From Vreelandella zhanjiangensis DSM 21076 (GTDB taxonomy: Bacteria > Pseudomonadota > Gammaproteobacteria > Pseudomonadales > Halomonadaceae), in contig NZ_KB898648.1 in the NCBI RefSeq assembly GCF_000377665.1, positions 248,001 to 312,000 on the forward strand: 64,000 nucleotides of DNA, read 5' to 3'. The position numbers and the translations under genes are program-made. The notes beneath the pieces were generated by a model. That model worked only from the letters and a program-made list of their open reading frames with translations, ran no database searches and was not told the origin of the DNA. Shown here in pieces: positions 34,385-41,790 of the stretch (positions are counted from its first letter, which is position 1; each line of letters begins with the position of its first letter).

Positions 34385-35803
34385 ATGACCGGATTCGATT
34401 TGATCATCCGTAATGGAACCGTGGTTACCGCAAGCGATACCATGCTGTGCGATGTGGGTATCCGAAACGGCAAGGTGGTGGCATTGGCGGACAAGTTAGG
34501 TGCGGCTGATCGTGAGATCGACGCGACCGGCTTATTGGTTATGCCCGGCGGAATTGACAGCCACGTTCATCTGGCGCAGCCGACAAGCGACGGCAGCGTC
34601 ATGGCTGATGACTTCGAGTCTGGGACCCGGTCGGCAGCCTGCGGCGGTAATACGACGGTTATACCTTTCTCGCTTCAGGAACGGGGCAAGTCGCTTCTCG
34701 CATCGGTCGAGGAACACCACCAGCGTGCCGCAGGCAAGTGCTACATCGATTACGCCCTGCACGCCATCATTACCGACCCGACGCCCCAGGCACTGGAAAA
34801 GGACTTGCCCGAGGTGGTTCAGGGCGGGGTAACGTCGATCAAGATCTTCATGACCTATCAGGACATGGCGTTGAACGACGGCGAGATATTCAAGGTGATG
34901 GAGGCCACGCGTCGCGAAAATGCCCTGACCATGGTGCACGCCGAGAATTTCGACGCGATCCAGCAGATGACCGAACGCCTGGAGAAGGCGGGACAGACCG
35001 GGCCGCGCGGCCATGCCCAGTCGCGTCCTATCGTGGTCGAGCGCGAAGCGACCCACCGTGCGATCAGCTTTGCGGAGCTGGTGGATGTGCCCTTGTTTGT
35101 CGTGCACGTATCCGGCGGCGACGTCATCGAGCAGATCGAGTGGGCGAAACGTCGTGGTTTGCCTATCTACGCTGAAACGTGCCCGCAGTATCTCACGCTG
35201 ACCGCAGACGATCTGGATAACGCCGACATGGAGGGCAGCAAGTACGTATGCAGCCCGCCGCCGCGTGACGAAGCCAATCAGAAGGCCTGCTGGGATGCGC
35301 TGGCCAGAGACGTTTTCTCGACCTTTACCTCTGACCACTGCCCGTTCATCTACGAAAGCGAGACGGGCAAGAAGAAAGCGGGCGCCGATACCAGCTTCAA
35401 ATATGTGCCCAATGGCATTCCCGGCGTCGAGACGCGTCTGCCGATTCTGTTCAGTAAAGGCGTATCGGAAGGGCGTATCAGCCTGAACCAATTCGTTGCG
35501 CTATCGGCGACGAACCACGCCAAGGTGTACGGCATGTATCCACAAAAAGGCACCATCGCGATCGGCTCCGATGCCGATATCGCGATCTGGGATCCTGCCA
35601 AACGCGTGATGCTGTCGCAGACCATGCTCAATCATAACTGTGACTACACGCCCTACGAGGGTATGGAGTTGACCGGTTACCCCGTTACCGTGCTTTCCCG
35701 CGGTGAGCTAGTGGCTGAAAACGGGCGTCCGGTGGGCAGCGCTGGAAAAGGCAGGTTCGTTCCTCGAGGCGTATCCAGTCTGATCCCTCAAAAGCGCCGG
35801 TAA
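34385..35803 (+). CDS. Dihydropyrimidinase/D-hydantoinase family cyclic amidohydrolase
   Basis: A 472-residue amidohydrolase that opens cyclic amides such as hydantoins and dihydropyrimidines. The binuclear zinc site is complete: H60 and H62 (DSHVHL), K153 as carboxylated lysine (SIKIFMTY), H185, H241 and D317 (TSDHCP). Y158 matches the substrate-gating tyrosine. Length fits the family. It is the last gene of the island on the plus strand. No N-carbamoyl amino acid hydrolase is seen nearby, so the carbamoyl product is either used differently or processed by an enzyme elsewhere. Confidence 0.92.
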   Translation: MTGFDLIIRNGTVVTASDTMLCDVGIRNGKVVALADKLGAADREIDATGLLVMPGGIDSHVHLAQPTSDGSVMADDFESGTRSAACGGNTTVIPFSLQERGKSLLASVEEHHQRAAGKCYIDYALHAIITDPTPQALEKDLPEVVQGGVTSIKIFMTYQDMALNDGEIFKVMEATRRENALTMVHAENFDAIQQMTERLEKAGQTGPRGHAQSRPIVVEREATHRAISFAELVDVPLFVVHVSGGDVIEQIEWAKRRGLPIYAETCPQYLTLTADDLDNADMEGSKYVCSPPPRDEANQKACWDALARDVFSTFTSDHCPFIYESETGKKKAGADTSFKYVPNGIPGVETRLPILFSKGVSEGRISLNQFVALSATNHAKVYGMYPQKGTIAIGSDADIAIWDPAKRVMLSQTMLNHNCDYTPYEGMELTGYPVTVLSRGELVAENGRPVGSAGKGRFVPRGVSSLIPQKRR

Positions 35804-35863
35804 ACGCTCATCGCTTCGATGAGCTTTCTCTGGTGGGTCGGCACCGCCGTGCGTATCGTTGGC

Positions 35864-36452
35864 CTACCGGAGATAGAGTTCTCCTTTACCCACCAGCACC
35901 GCGTGACCTCCCACCTGTACCAGATCGCTTTCCATGTATGTCTCGATCACGCTGGGTCGGCCCATCTCCATGCCCATGCCCTGATGAATTGTCCAGCGCG
36001 TCGTTTGTGCCGACAACGTGGTGGGATTGCAAGCCGAGTAATGCCGCCGCCGTTTCCTGGTCCAGTGTGCTTGGCGTAATGCTGGCGGGCCTTGCGGTCG
36101 TAAACACGGCTTTCTCACCCGAGTAGTGAATGGAAAGCTCTCCTACAGGTGGATGGAGCACCAGCGTTTGCGTGCGGTTAATCAAGCCAAGCTCGGCTAG
36201 AAGCTGTGCGGTGCCGACGGTCGGGTGTCCGGCAAACGGCAGCTCCTGGGTGGGTGTAAATATCCGCATCGGGTAGTGGTTTGGCTCAATGGGCGCACTT
36301 AAGAACACCGTTTCGGCAAGATTAAGCTCATTGGCGATTGCCTGCATGGTGGCCGCTGGCAGCCCGTCGGTGTTTAAAAATACCGCCAGCTGATTGCCCG
36401 CGAAAGGCTGGCGGGTAAATACATCAAGTAAGTAATATTCAGCGATTTTCAT
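35864..36452 (-). pseudogene. PhzF family isomerase, internally deleted and frameshifted
   Basis: The N-terminal part of a PhzF/YddE-type epimerase-fold protein is intact from ATG 36452 (MKIAEYYLLDVFTRQPFAGNQ, FAGHPTVGTA, the active-site glutamate in NLAETVFL) up to about residue 147 near 36010. The frame then becomes low-complexity. The normal family ending (RWTIHQG, MGRPS, VGGHAVLVGKGELYLR and stop at 35864) continues in another frame. Between the two about 90 residues expected in a roughly 260-300 residue family member are missing. This is best explained by an internal deletion plus frame change. The start context AAAGAGACC is still intact. Confidence 0.8.
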
Positions 36453-36462
36453 ACTGGTCTCT

Positions 36463-36648
36463 TTAATTTGTGTGTTTCCAAAAGGATTTACGGCCCTCCT
36501 TTTGCGCCTGGGCACGAGTGATTCCGATATCTCTTAGCAGTCGGTCATCAAGTGTCAGCAACTGGCGGCGGCTGCGGCGACGCTCGCGATAGGCACGCAT
36601 TTGAGAACGTAGCTGATAGCGAAGCTGAATAAGGCTAAAGCGGGACAT
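36463..36648 (-). CDS. DUF1127 small basic protein
   Basis: A 61-residue highly basic protein with the DUF1127 core LLTLDDRLLRDIGITRAQA preceded by an arginine-rich helix. Small DUF1127 proteins act in RNA and phosphate or nitrogen-related regulation in alphaproteobacteria; in gammaproteobacteria the role is not settled. ATG at 36648 is chosen because GGAGG lies six bases upstream, rather than a longer frame from 36687. It is 10 bases upstream of the PhzF pseudogene and divergent from a MocR regulator, so the two genes were probably an operon under that regulator. Confidence 0.88.
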   Translation of the reverse strand: MSRFSLIQLRYQLRSQMRAYRERRRSRRQLLTLDDRLLRDIGITRAQAQKEGRKSFWKHTN

Positions 36649-36699
36649 GGCGAATCCTCCAGTGGTTTGCCACTTCAGGTTACGCAATCGGCTATTGGC

Positions 36700-36784
36700 A
36701 ATACAGATATAGACTTCTGTATTTTATCAATACAGATAGCGTATCTTATCTCTCTGTATGGCGCCTTTAAAAGGTGTCTGTATT
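36700..36784. promoter_or_regulatory. Five-copy AATACAG/CTGTAT operator cluster
   Basis: Between the DUF1127 gene and the divergent MocR gene lie AATACAG at 36700-36706, CTGTATT at 36717-36723, AATACAG at 36729-36735, CTGTAT at 36754-36759 and CTGTATT at 36778-36784. The first two form a perfect inverted repeat with a ten-base spacer. This is a likely binding region of the MocR protein and would control both directions. Confidence 0.65.
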
Positions 36785-36804
36785 GCTTTGGAAGGAGGTG
36801 AGCT

Positions 36805-38241
36805 ATGACGCGCTATGAAAAAGTCGCGACTGTATTGCGCGAACGTATCGAACACGGCATTTACCGTGTGGGTGACCGCCTTCCTTCCATTCGTGCTGTT
36901 TGCGAGGAGATGGAGGTCAGCATCTCGACAGCACAAGAGGCTTACCGCCAGCTAATAGATACTGCTTTGATCGAGTCGCGGCCTAAGTCGGGCTATTTCG
37001 TGCTGCCAAGCCGGGTGCCGAGCGTGCTGCCGTCGGTATCTCGCCCCGCCCAACGGCCGTTGGATATTTCCCAGTGGGATCAGGTGCTGGAGCTTGTTGC
37101 TACACAGCGTGACGATAATCGACTTCTGTTGGGCCGCGGCGTGCCGAATCTTGATTATGAGACGCTAAAGCCGCTATCGAAAATCCTTGCTGGCCTGCAC
37201 CGCAGTAGTGATCTCAATGGCTTCAATTACGATAAGCTGAGCGGCAGTCCTGAGCTTCGCCAGCAGGTGGCCAAGCTTGCCGTGGCCTCGAACTGTCTGC
37301 TTCACCCCGATGACATTCTGATCACCACAGGATGTCAGGAAGCGCTTGCCATTTCGCTGCGCACGCTTACCCAGCCCGGCGATGTGGTGGCGGTGGATTC
37401 ACCGAGCTTCTACGGCACCATGCAGATTCTCAAGGCCAACGGGTTGAAGGCCTTGGAAATACCCACCGATCCACAAACCGGCATTAGCCTGGAGGCGTTG
37501 GAACTAGCGCTGGAACAGTGGCCCATCCGTGCGATACAGGTGACGCCTACGTTCAATAATCCGCTGGGTTATACGATGCCTGAGGCGCGTAAGCGGGCGC
37601 TTTTTCAGCTTGCCCAGCGCTTTGATGTGGCGATTATTGAAGATGATATCTACGGCGATCTGGCCTTCACCCAGCCCAGGCCGTGCACTATTAAATCCTT
37701 TGATGACGACGGGCGCGTACTCCTATGCAGTGGTTTTTCCAAAACGGTGGGGCCAGGCTTGCGGGTCGGCTGGCTGGCGCCGGGACGCTATCGTGATCAA
37801 GCGCTGCACATGAAGTACGTCTCGACCGGAGCGTCGGCCACATTACCGCAGCTAGCGGTGGCAGAGTTCGTTGCCAAAGGGCACTACGAGCGCCATCTTC
37901 GTTACGTCAACCGCCAGTATCAGCGCCAGCGGGATATCATGATCAGTTGGGTGCAGCGCTATTTTCCTGAAGGTTCAGGCATTAGCTACCCACAGGGAAG
38001 TTTTTTGTTATGGGTGGAACTGCCAGCAGCGGTGGACTGCGTACGCCTCAATGAGCGGTTGGCGCAAAAGAACCTCCATGTGGCGCCAGGCTCGCTGTTT
38101 TCCGCCTCCGGCAAGTTTCGTCAATGCCTACGCTTGAACTACGCGTTTACGTTAACACCTGCCATAGAGGACGCCGTGCGCAGTGTGGGCGAGCTTGCCA
38201 CTGAAATGGTCGCGCAAGCTCGAACACATACGGATGCTTAA
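36805..38241 (+). CDS. MocR-type regulator (GntR HTH plus aminotransferase domain)
   Basis: A 478-residue PLP-dependent regulator. The GntR winged helix spans about residues 1-75 (YRVGDRLPSIRAVCEEMEVSISTAQEAYRQL). The aminotransferase-like domain follows, with the PLP lysine in LLCSGFSKTVGPGLRVGW and IIEDDIYGDL. GGAAGGAGG precedes the ATG. It is divergent from the DUF1127 gene and the PhzF pseudogene, which are the likely targets. It differs clearly from the other two MocR proteins in this window. Confidence 0.92.
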   Translation: MTRYEKVATVLRERIEHGIYRVGDRLPSIRAVCEEMEVSISTAQEAYRQLIDTALIESRPKSGYFVLPSRVPSVLPSVSRPAQRPLDISQWDQVLELVATQRDDNRLLLGRGVPNLDYETLKPLSKILAGLHRSSDLNGFNYDKLSGSPELRQQVAKLAVASNCLLHPDDILITTGCQEALAISLRTLTQPGDVVAVDSPSFYGTMQILKANGLKALEIPTDPQTGISLEALELALEQWPIRAIQVTPTFNNPLGYTMPEARKRALFQLAQRFDVAIIEDDIYGDLAFTQPRPCTIKSFDDDGRVLLCSGFSKTVGPGLRVGWLAPGRYRDQALHMKYVSTGASATLPQLAVAEFVAKGHYERHLRYVNRQYQRQRDIMISWVQRYFPEGSGISYPQGSFLLWVELPAAVDCVRLNERLAQKNLHVAPGSLFSASGKFRQCLRLNYAFTLTPAIEDAVRSVGELATEMVAQARTHTDA

Positions 38242-38447
38242 ACCAGCGTGCTTTCTTCAGCCTGAAAACGCGATAAGCGCTACGTGAACCAACCTTGAAA
38301 TAAGAAATGACCGTGTAAACGGTGGCTTTGGTCTGGCGGGCCGCTCGTAATAGGGTTATGAAGGAAGCGCGCTTTTGAAGGCGCATTTTCAAGCCGCGGC
38401 GAGTGATGAAGCTACGCCGCGCGAACCGCACAAAGGAGATGGCCATA

Positions 38448-38975
38448 ATGTTACGTTCACTTGGATGGATAGCTTTCACGACCATGGGCCTATCAATCAG
38501 TGTCGCCAGTGCTCAGGCTGACACACAACGTGCGGTCGATGAGCAAACAATGGCACCGGAGGTAATAGCCGCACAGCTGAGCGATACCTGTGTTTCTATT
38601 GATGAATCGCTCGGTATTGTACCGCAGCACTATGCGATGGATGATGGCGACTTATGGCTTGTGCCGTGTAACGCAGGCGCGTACCAGACTTCCTATGAAG
38701 CCATTTATCAAGCGGAAGACGCCGAACCGCGCAAGCTGCTATTCGCCCTATGGCGTAACAGTAGCTGGACCGGCACTGAGTTGCTTTTTAATCTTGAGTT
38801 TGATTCCGAGACGGGCATTCTCAGCGATCAATACAAGGACCGAGGCGCCGGTGGCTGCGGCGGCGAGCGCTCCTGGCAGTGGCAAGAGGGTAATTTCCGG
38901 CTGGTTGAATATCGCGCTAATGAAGCGTGCGAAGACGAATCGCAGTCATTTCCAGTGGTCTTTAAAGCCGAGTAA
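38448..38975 (+). CDS. DUF1176 family periplasmic protein
   Basis: A 175-residue secreted protein with a signal peptide ending near VASAQA (about residue 23-25). The family pattern is visible: WLVPCNAGAYQTSY in the middle, and near the end SDQYKDRGAGGCGGERSWQWQEGNFRLVEYRAN, with a pair of cysteines likely in disulfides. Function unknown. ATG at 38448 is favoured because AAAGGAG ends nine bases upstream; an in-frame ATG at 38403 lacks this. It is followed by a bidirectional terminator. Confidence 0.8.
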   Translation: MLRSLGWIAFTTMGLSISVASAQADTQRAVDEQTMAPEVIAAQLSDTCVSIDESLGIVPQHYAMDDGDLWLVPCNAGAYQTSYEAIYQAEDAEPRKLLFALWRNSSWTGTELLFNLEFDSETGILSDQYKDRGAGGCGGERSWQWQEGNFRLVEYRANEACEDESQSFPVVFKAE

Positions 38976-39000
38976 CGTCGACTTCTCCGCCGGAATCCTG

Positions 39001-39034
39001 AACGCTCGCTTTCGTTATTGGAGGCGAGCGTTTT
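39001..39034. terminator. Bidirectional terminator stem-loop
   Basis: Perfect nine-base-pair stem AACGCTCGC (39001-39009) with GCGAGCGTT (39024-39032), 14-base loop, followed by TTTT on the plus strand. It lies between the convergent DUF1176 and VOC genes and overlaps the VOC stop region. Confidence 0.75.
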
Positions 39035-39437
39035 ACGTCAGGTCCATAAAGGGGTTATAGGCGACTTCCCAGTAGTGGCCTTCTGGATCGCGAAAGTAGC
39101 CGGAGTAACCGCCCCAGAACACTTCTTCCGCGGGTTTGATCAGCTCGGCGCCTGCCGCAACCGCTTGTTGAAGCACTTGATCAACGGCTTCTTGGCTGGC
39201 GACGTTGTGGGCCAGGGTGATACCGCTGAATCCACCTTTTGAGTCATCGGTAATGCCAATGTCGCGAGCCAACGATGCTCTGGGAAACAGCGATAGCCAA
39301 GCGCCTTCCATCTTGAAAAAGGCCACCTCATCGCTGTCTGTCTCATGTTCCGGCAGCCCCAGGCCATCCCGGTAAAACTGGGTGGCGCGATTTAGATCCT
39401 GTACGCCGAGGGTAATCAGGCTGATCCTGGGTTTCAT
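39033..39437 (-). CDS. VOC (glyoxalase/bleomycin resistance) family protein
   Basis: A 134-residue VOC-superfamily protein with two beta-alpha-beta-beta-beta units (ISLITLGVQDLNRATQFYRDGLGL first, then ITLAHNVASQ, and WGGYSGYFRDPEGHYWEVAYNP last). The FRDPEGHYWEVA ending is typical and holds a possible metal-binding glutamate. The ATG at 39437 has AAAGAGC upstream; an in-frame ATG at 39479 overlaps the upstream stop. The substrate is unknown. It directly follows the UDG-like gene. Confidence 0.85.
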   Translation of the reverse strand: MKPRISLITLGVQDLNRATQFYRDGLGLPEHETDSDEVAFFKMEGAWLSLFPRASLARDIGITDDSKGGFSGITLAHNVASQEAVDQVLQQAVAAGAELIKPAEEVFWGGYSGYFRDPEGHYWEVAYNPFMDLT

Positions 39438-39475
39438 ATCGGTGCTCTTTAGACGTTGTTTTAAGTAGGCCGCTG

Positions 39476-40168
39476 TCACAGCGTCAGGTTGTCCTTACGT
39501 ACATCCAGCTGTTCCAAACGATTTTTCAAAAGCTCTGGAAAGCGCGCATACCAGGTTTGATTGAGCGGCGAGGGGTGCGGCAGCGGGTAGAGCGTAAAGG
39601 TTTGCGCTTCGCCCTTGTCATCTTCTAGTGTCACCTCGATGCTACTTTCAAAGCGATCCTCCTGCTTCCAAAAAGCTTCCAGACGCGCACGCTCCTCTTT
39701 TGAGCGGCCGATACCGAACCACAGGAACGCTTCTCGGCCCAGCGTAATCAGCGTCCGTCCTTCCCAGCGCGAGATCAGCACTTCGTTCATCAGGCCATGG
39801 AAGTGGCGCTTGACCTTCATCGACCACGCCTTATTGCCTACGGGCTTATAGGGCACGGTATTGATCCAGAAAAAGTGCTCGCCCACAGCTTTTGATGCTG
39901 CAAAATCCGGCATCGTCTCGCCGTAGAGCTGCTCATAAAGCGCTTTTCTGACCAGCTGCCCGCCTGCACCGATAAACGGCTCGCCGTGGCGTACCTCGTC
40001 GCGGCCCGGGTCACGGCCAAAAAAGCCGATGCGCAGGTTCGGTTTACCAAGGCCGATAATAGGTTCTAGTGTGTTGCGTTCAAAACGCTCGTAGACCTCG
40101 ACATCGATTCCTTCTATCTCGGCCGCCAGCGCCCTGAATTTTTTCTCCTGAGCCGGGGTCAGTGACAT
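39476..40168 (-). CDS. Uracil-DNA glycosylase superfamily protein
   Basis: A 230-residue member of the uracil-DNA glycosylase fold. The motif GRDPGRDE (51-58) corresponds to the GExPG active-site loop, followed by GEPFIGAGGQLVRKAL (62-77), a core sequence of family 4/5-type enzymes, and PHPSPLN near the C-terminus as the third motif. The four iron-sulfur cysteines of family 4 are not evident, so it is a less characterised branch. It probably excises uracil or another damaged base. AAGGAGG precedes the ATG. The gene runs into the VOC gene. Confidence 0.8.
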   Translation of the reverse strand: MSLTPAQEKKFRALAAEIEGIDVEVYERFERNTLEPIIGLGKPNLRIGFFGRDPGRDEVRHGEPFIGAGGQLVRKALYEQLYGETMPDFAASKAVGEHFFWINTVPYKPVGNKAWSMKVKRHFHGLMNEVLISRWEGRTLITLGREAFLWFGIGRSKEERARLEAFWKQEDRFESSIEVTLEDDKGEAQTFTLYPLPHPSPLNQTWYARFPELLKNRLEQLDVRKDNLTL

Positions 40169-40202
40169 TGTTCAACCTCCTTGTTGGTTCCCATCGCTTG
40201 GT

Positions 40203-40952
40203 TTAGTCAAACCACTCCTGAGCCGTGCGCCATAAGCACATGCCGAAAAAATAGACGGATGTAAGACCCCATCCCCATAGAGCCCAAACGGCATGCTCGG
40301 GGCTCGAGAGGATGAGAAATGTTGCGCAGAGGCACCACACAAGCGTAATGGCGATGTTGAGCGGCATGAACTTGCGTACCCGGAAAGGGTGAAGGAACTT
40401 CATGCGCGTAACGGTGAGAATGGCCAGGCCGATAATCGCGGTAAACGTGATCCAGGGTGGGAAATCGAGAATGTAAAAATAAGCGGCGGCGATATTCCAG
40501 GCGGCCGGAAAACCAACAAAGTAGTTATCCTGGCTTTTCATATTGGTATTGCAGAAACAGAACATTGACGAGAGCAGGATAATAAACACCGCCAGCAGTG
40601 AGAAACCGGCCGGCAAATCGATAAAGTAGTAGATAAACAGGGCGGGAATAAACGCCCAGGTAAGATAATCAATGACCATATCCAGCGTTGAACCATCGAA
40701 GTGCGGCAGGATGGTTTTCACTTCGTACTTGCGCGCCAACGTACCGTCGAAGCCATCGACCATCATCGCCGCCCCCAGCCAGAGCAGACAAGCCACCGGG
40801 TTATCGTCGATCAGGGCCAATAGCGCCATGACGCCCAGCAGTACGCCGCTAGCGGTGAGAGCATGTACGCTCCATGCCTTGCATCGCGATGCGTGGGAGT
40901 CTGCTTGCGAAGAGAGCGGTTGAGCCACATTAAACCCCGTTGAGAACGTCAT
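40203..40952 (-). CDS. pcs: Phosphatidylcholine synthase
   Basis: A 249-residue membrane CDP-alcohol phosphatidyltransferase that condenses CDP-diacylglycerol and choline to phosphatidylcholine. The catalytic pattern is intact: D69-G70, A73-R74, then G87, D91 and D95 (DGTLAR and DGSTLDMVIDY), with the 12-residue spacer typical of Pcs rather than 8 as in PssA/PgsA, and a preceding MVDGF. Hydrophobic helices follow throughout. Start ATG 40952 has only a weak ribosome site. It is a single gene with a short gap to the UDG-like gene. Confidence 0.85.
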   Translation of the reverse strand: MTFSTGFNVAQPLSSQADSHASRCKAWSVHALTASGVLLGVMALLALIDDNPVACLLWLGAAMMVDGFDGTLARKYEVKTILPHFDGSTLDMVIDYLTWAFIPALFIYYFIDLPAGFSLLAVFIILLSSMFCFCNTNMKSQDNYFVGFPAAWNIAAAYFYILDFPPWITFTAIIGLAILTVTRMKFLHPFRVRKFMPLNIAITLVWCLCATFLILSSPEHAVWALWGWGLTSVYFFGMCLWRTAQEWFD

Positions 40953-41109
40953 GTTCTGCTGCTGTTTGGTGTATGGATGAGCGTGTCAGTCAATACACTA
41001 CTACAAGAAGGCGCACCGAGAACACGCAGGCCGTTGAGATACTCTTAGCATGGCCGTTTATCGTGTTATCCGCTAGGCGATAGTAAGAGCCCTAACGTAT
41101 GTATAAGCC

Positions 41110-41718
41110 CTAAACGGGCCGCTGAAACTGCAGGCGTGCCTGCTCGGCGCGTTCACGCGTTACGCAGGTAAGTGAGTGGTCATTAAGTAGCCCCATCGCC
41201 TGCATCAACGCAAAGGCCGTAGTGGGGCCAATAAATTTCCAGCCGCGTTTCTTCAGCGCTTTGGAGAGCGCGATAGATTCAGGCGAGACGGTTTGGGTTT
41301 GCGGCGCTTTTAACGCATCGTGTGCTGGCTCAAAACGCCAGAAAAAGGCTGCCAGTGAACCCTCCTGTTCGACTAATTCCTGTGCCCGTTGCGCGTTATT
41401 GATCGCCGCCTCAATTTTGCCGCGATGGCGAATAATGCCCGCGTCTTGCAGTAAGCGCTGCACGTCTCGCTCATCAAAACGTGCGACCTGATGAAAGTCG
41501 AAGTGATGAAAGGCGGCGCGAAAATTTTCGCGCTTGTTGAGAATCGTCCGCCAGCTCAAGCCTGACTGAAAGCTTTCCAGGCAGAGCTTTTCAAACAGGC
41601 GCTGATCGTTATCAACGGGAAAGCCCCACTCATTATCGTGGTAGGGTAAAAACTCTGGCGCCCCGCCGCACCAGTAGCAGCGTGATTGTCCATCGGGGGC
41701 GATAAATTCGTTCGCCAT
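41110..41718 (-). CDS. tag: DNA-3-methyladenine glycosylase I
   Basis: A 202-residue base-excision enzyme that removes N3-methyladenine from DNA. The zinc-binding N-terminus (RCYWCG, then YHDNEWG) and the LFEKLCLESFQSGLSWRTILNKRENFRAAF helix-hairpin-helix region match E. coli Tag (187 residues) closely, as does GWKFIGPTTAFALMQAMGLLNDH near the end. AGGGGA precedes the ATG. It is separated from the MocR gene upstream by a short region containing tandem repeats. Confidence 0.94.
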   Translation of the reverse strand: MANEFIAPDGQSRCYWCGGAPEFLPYHDNEWGFPVDNDQRLFEKLCLESFQSGLSWRTILNKRENFRAAFHHFDFHQVARFDERDVQRLLQDAGIIRHRGKIEAAINNAQRAQELVEQEGSLAAFFWRFEPAHDALKAPQTQTVSPESIALSKALKKRGWKFIGPTTAFALMQAMGLLNDHSLTCVTRERAEQARLQFQRPV

Positions 41719-41748
41719 AGTGATTCCCCTGTTTTAGTTATAAAAATA

Positions 41749-41790
41749 TCAGGATTTATAAAGGTGTCAGGATTTATAAAGAAGTCAGAT
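41749..41790. repeat. 18-bp tandem direct repeat
   Basis: TCAGGATTTATAAAGGTG (41749-41766) and TCAGGATTTATAAAGAAG (41767-41784), then a partial third unit TCAGAT. It lies at the 3' end of the MocR gene and in the gap before tag. The third partial unit overlaps the end of the MocR coding region. Confidence 0.8.

Noticed and set aside
34532..35491. A 319-codon minus-strand frame inside the hydantoinase gene.
   Set aside because: The plus strand encodes a complete metal site and normal length; the antisense frame has no known domain.
38147..38485. A 112-codon minus-strand frame, very basic, spanning the gap between the MocR gene and the DUF1176 gene.
   Set aside because: It overlaps the coding ends of both flanking plus-strand genes, has no ribosome site at its ATGs and matches nothing recognised. 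A short real protein in the gap cannot be fully excluded.
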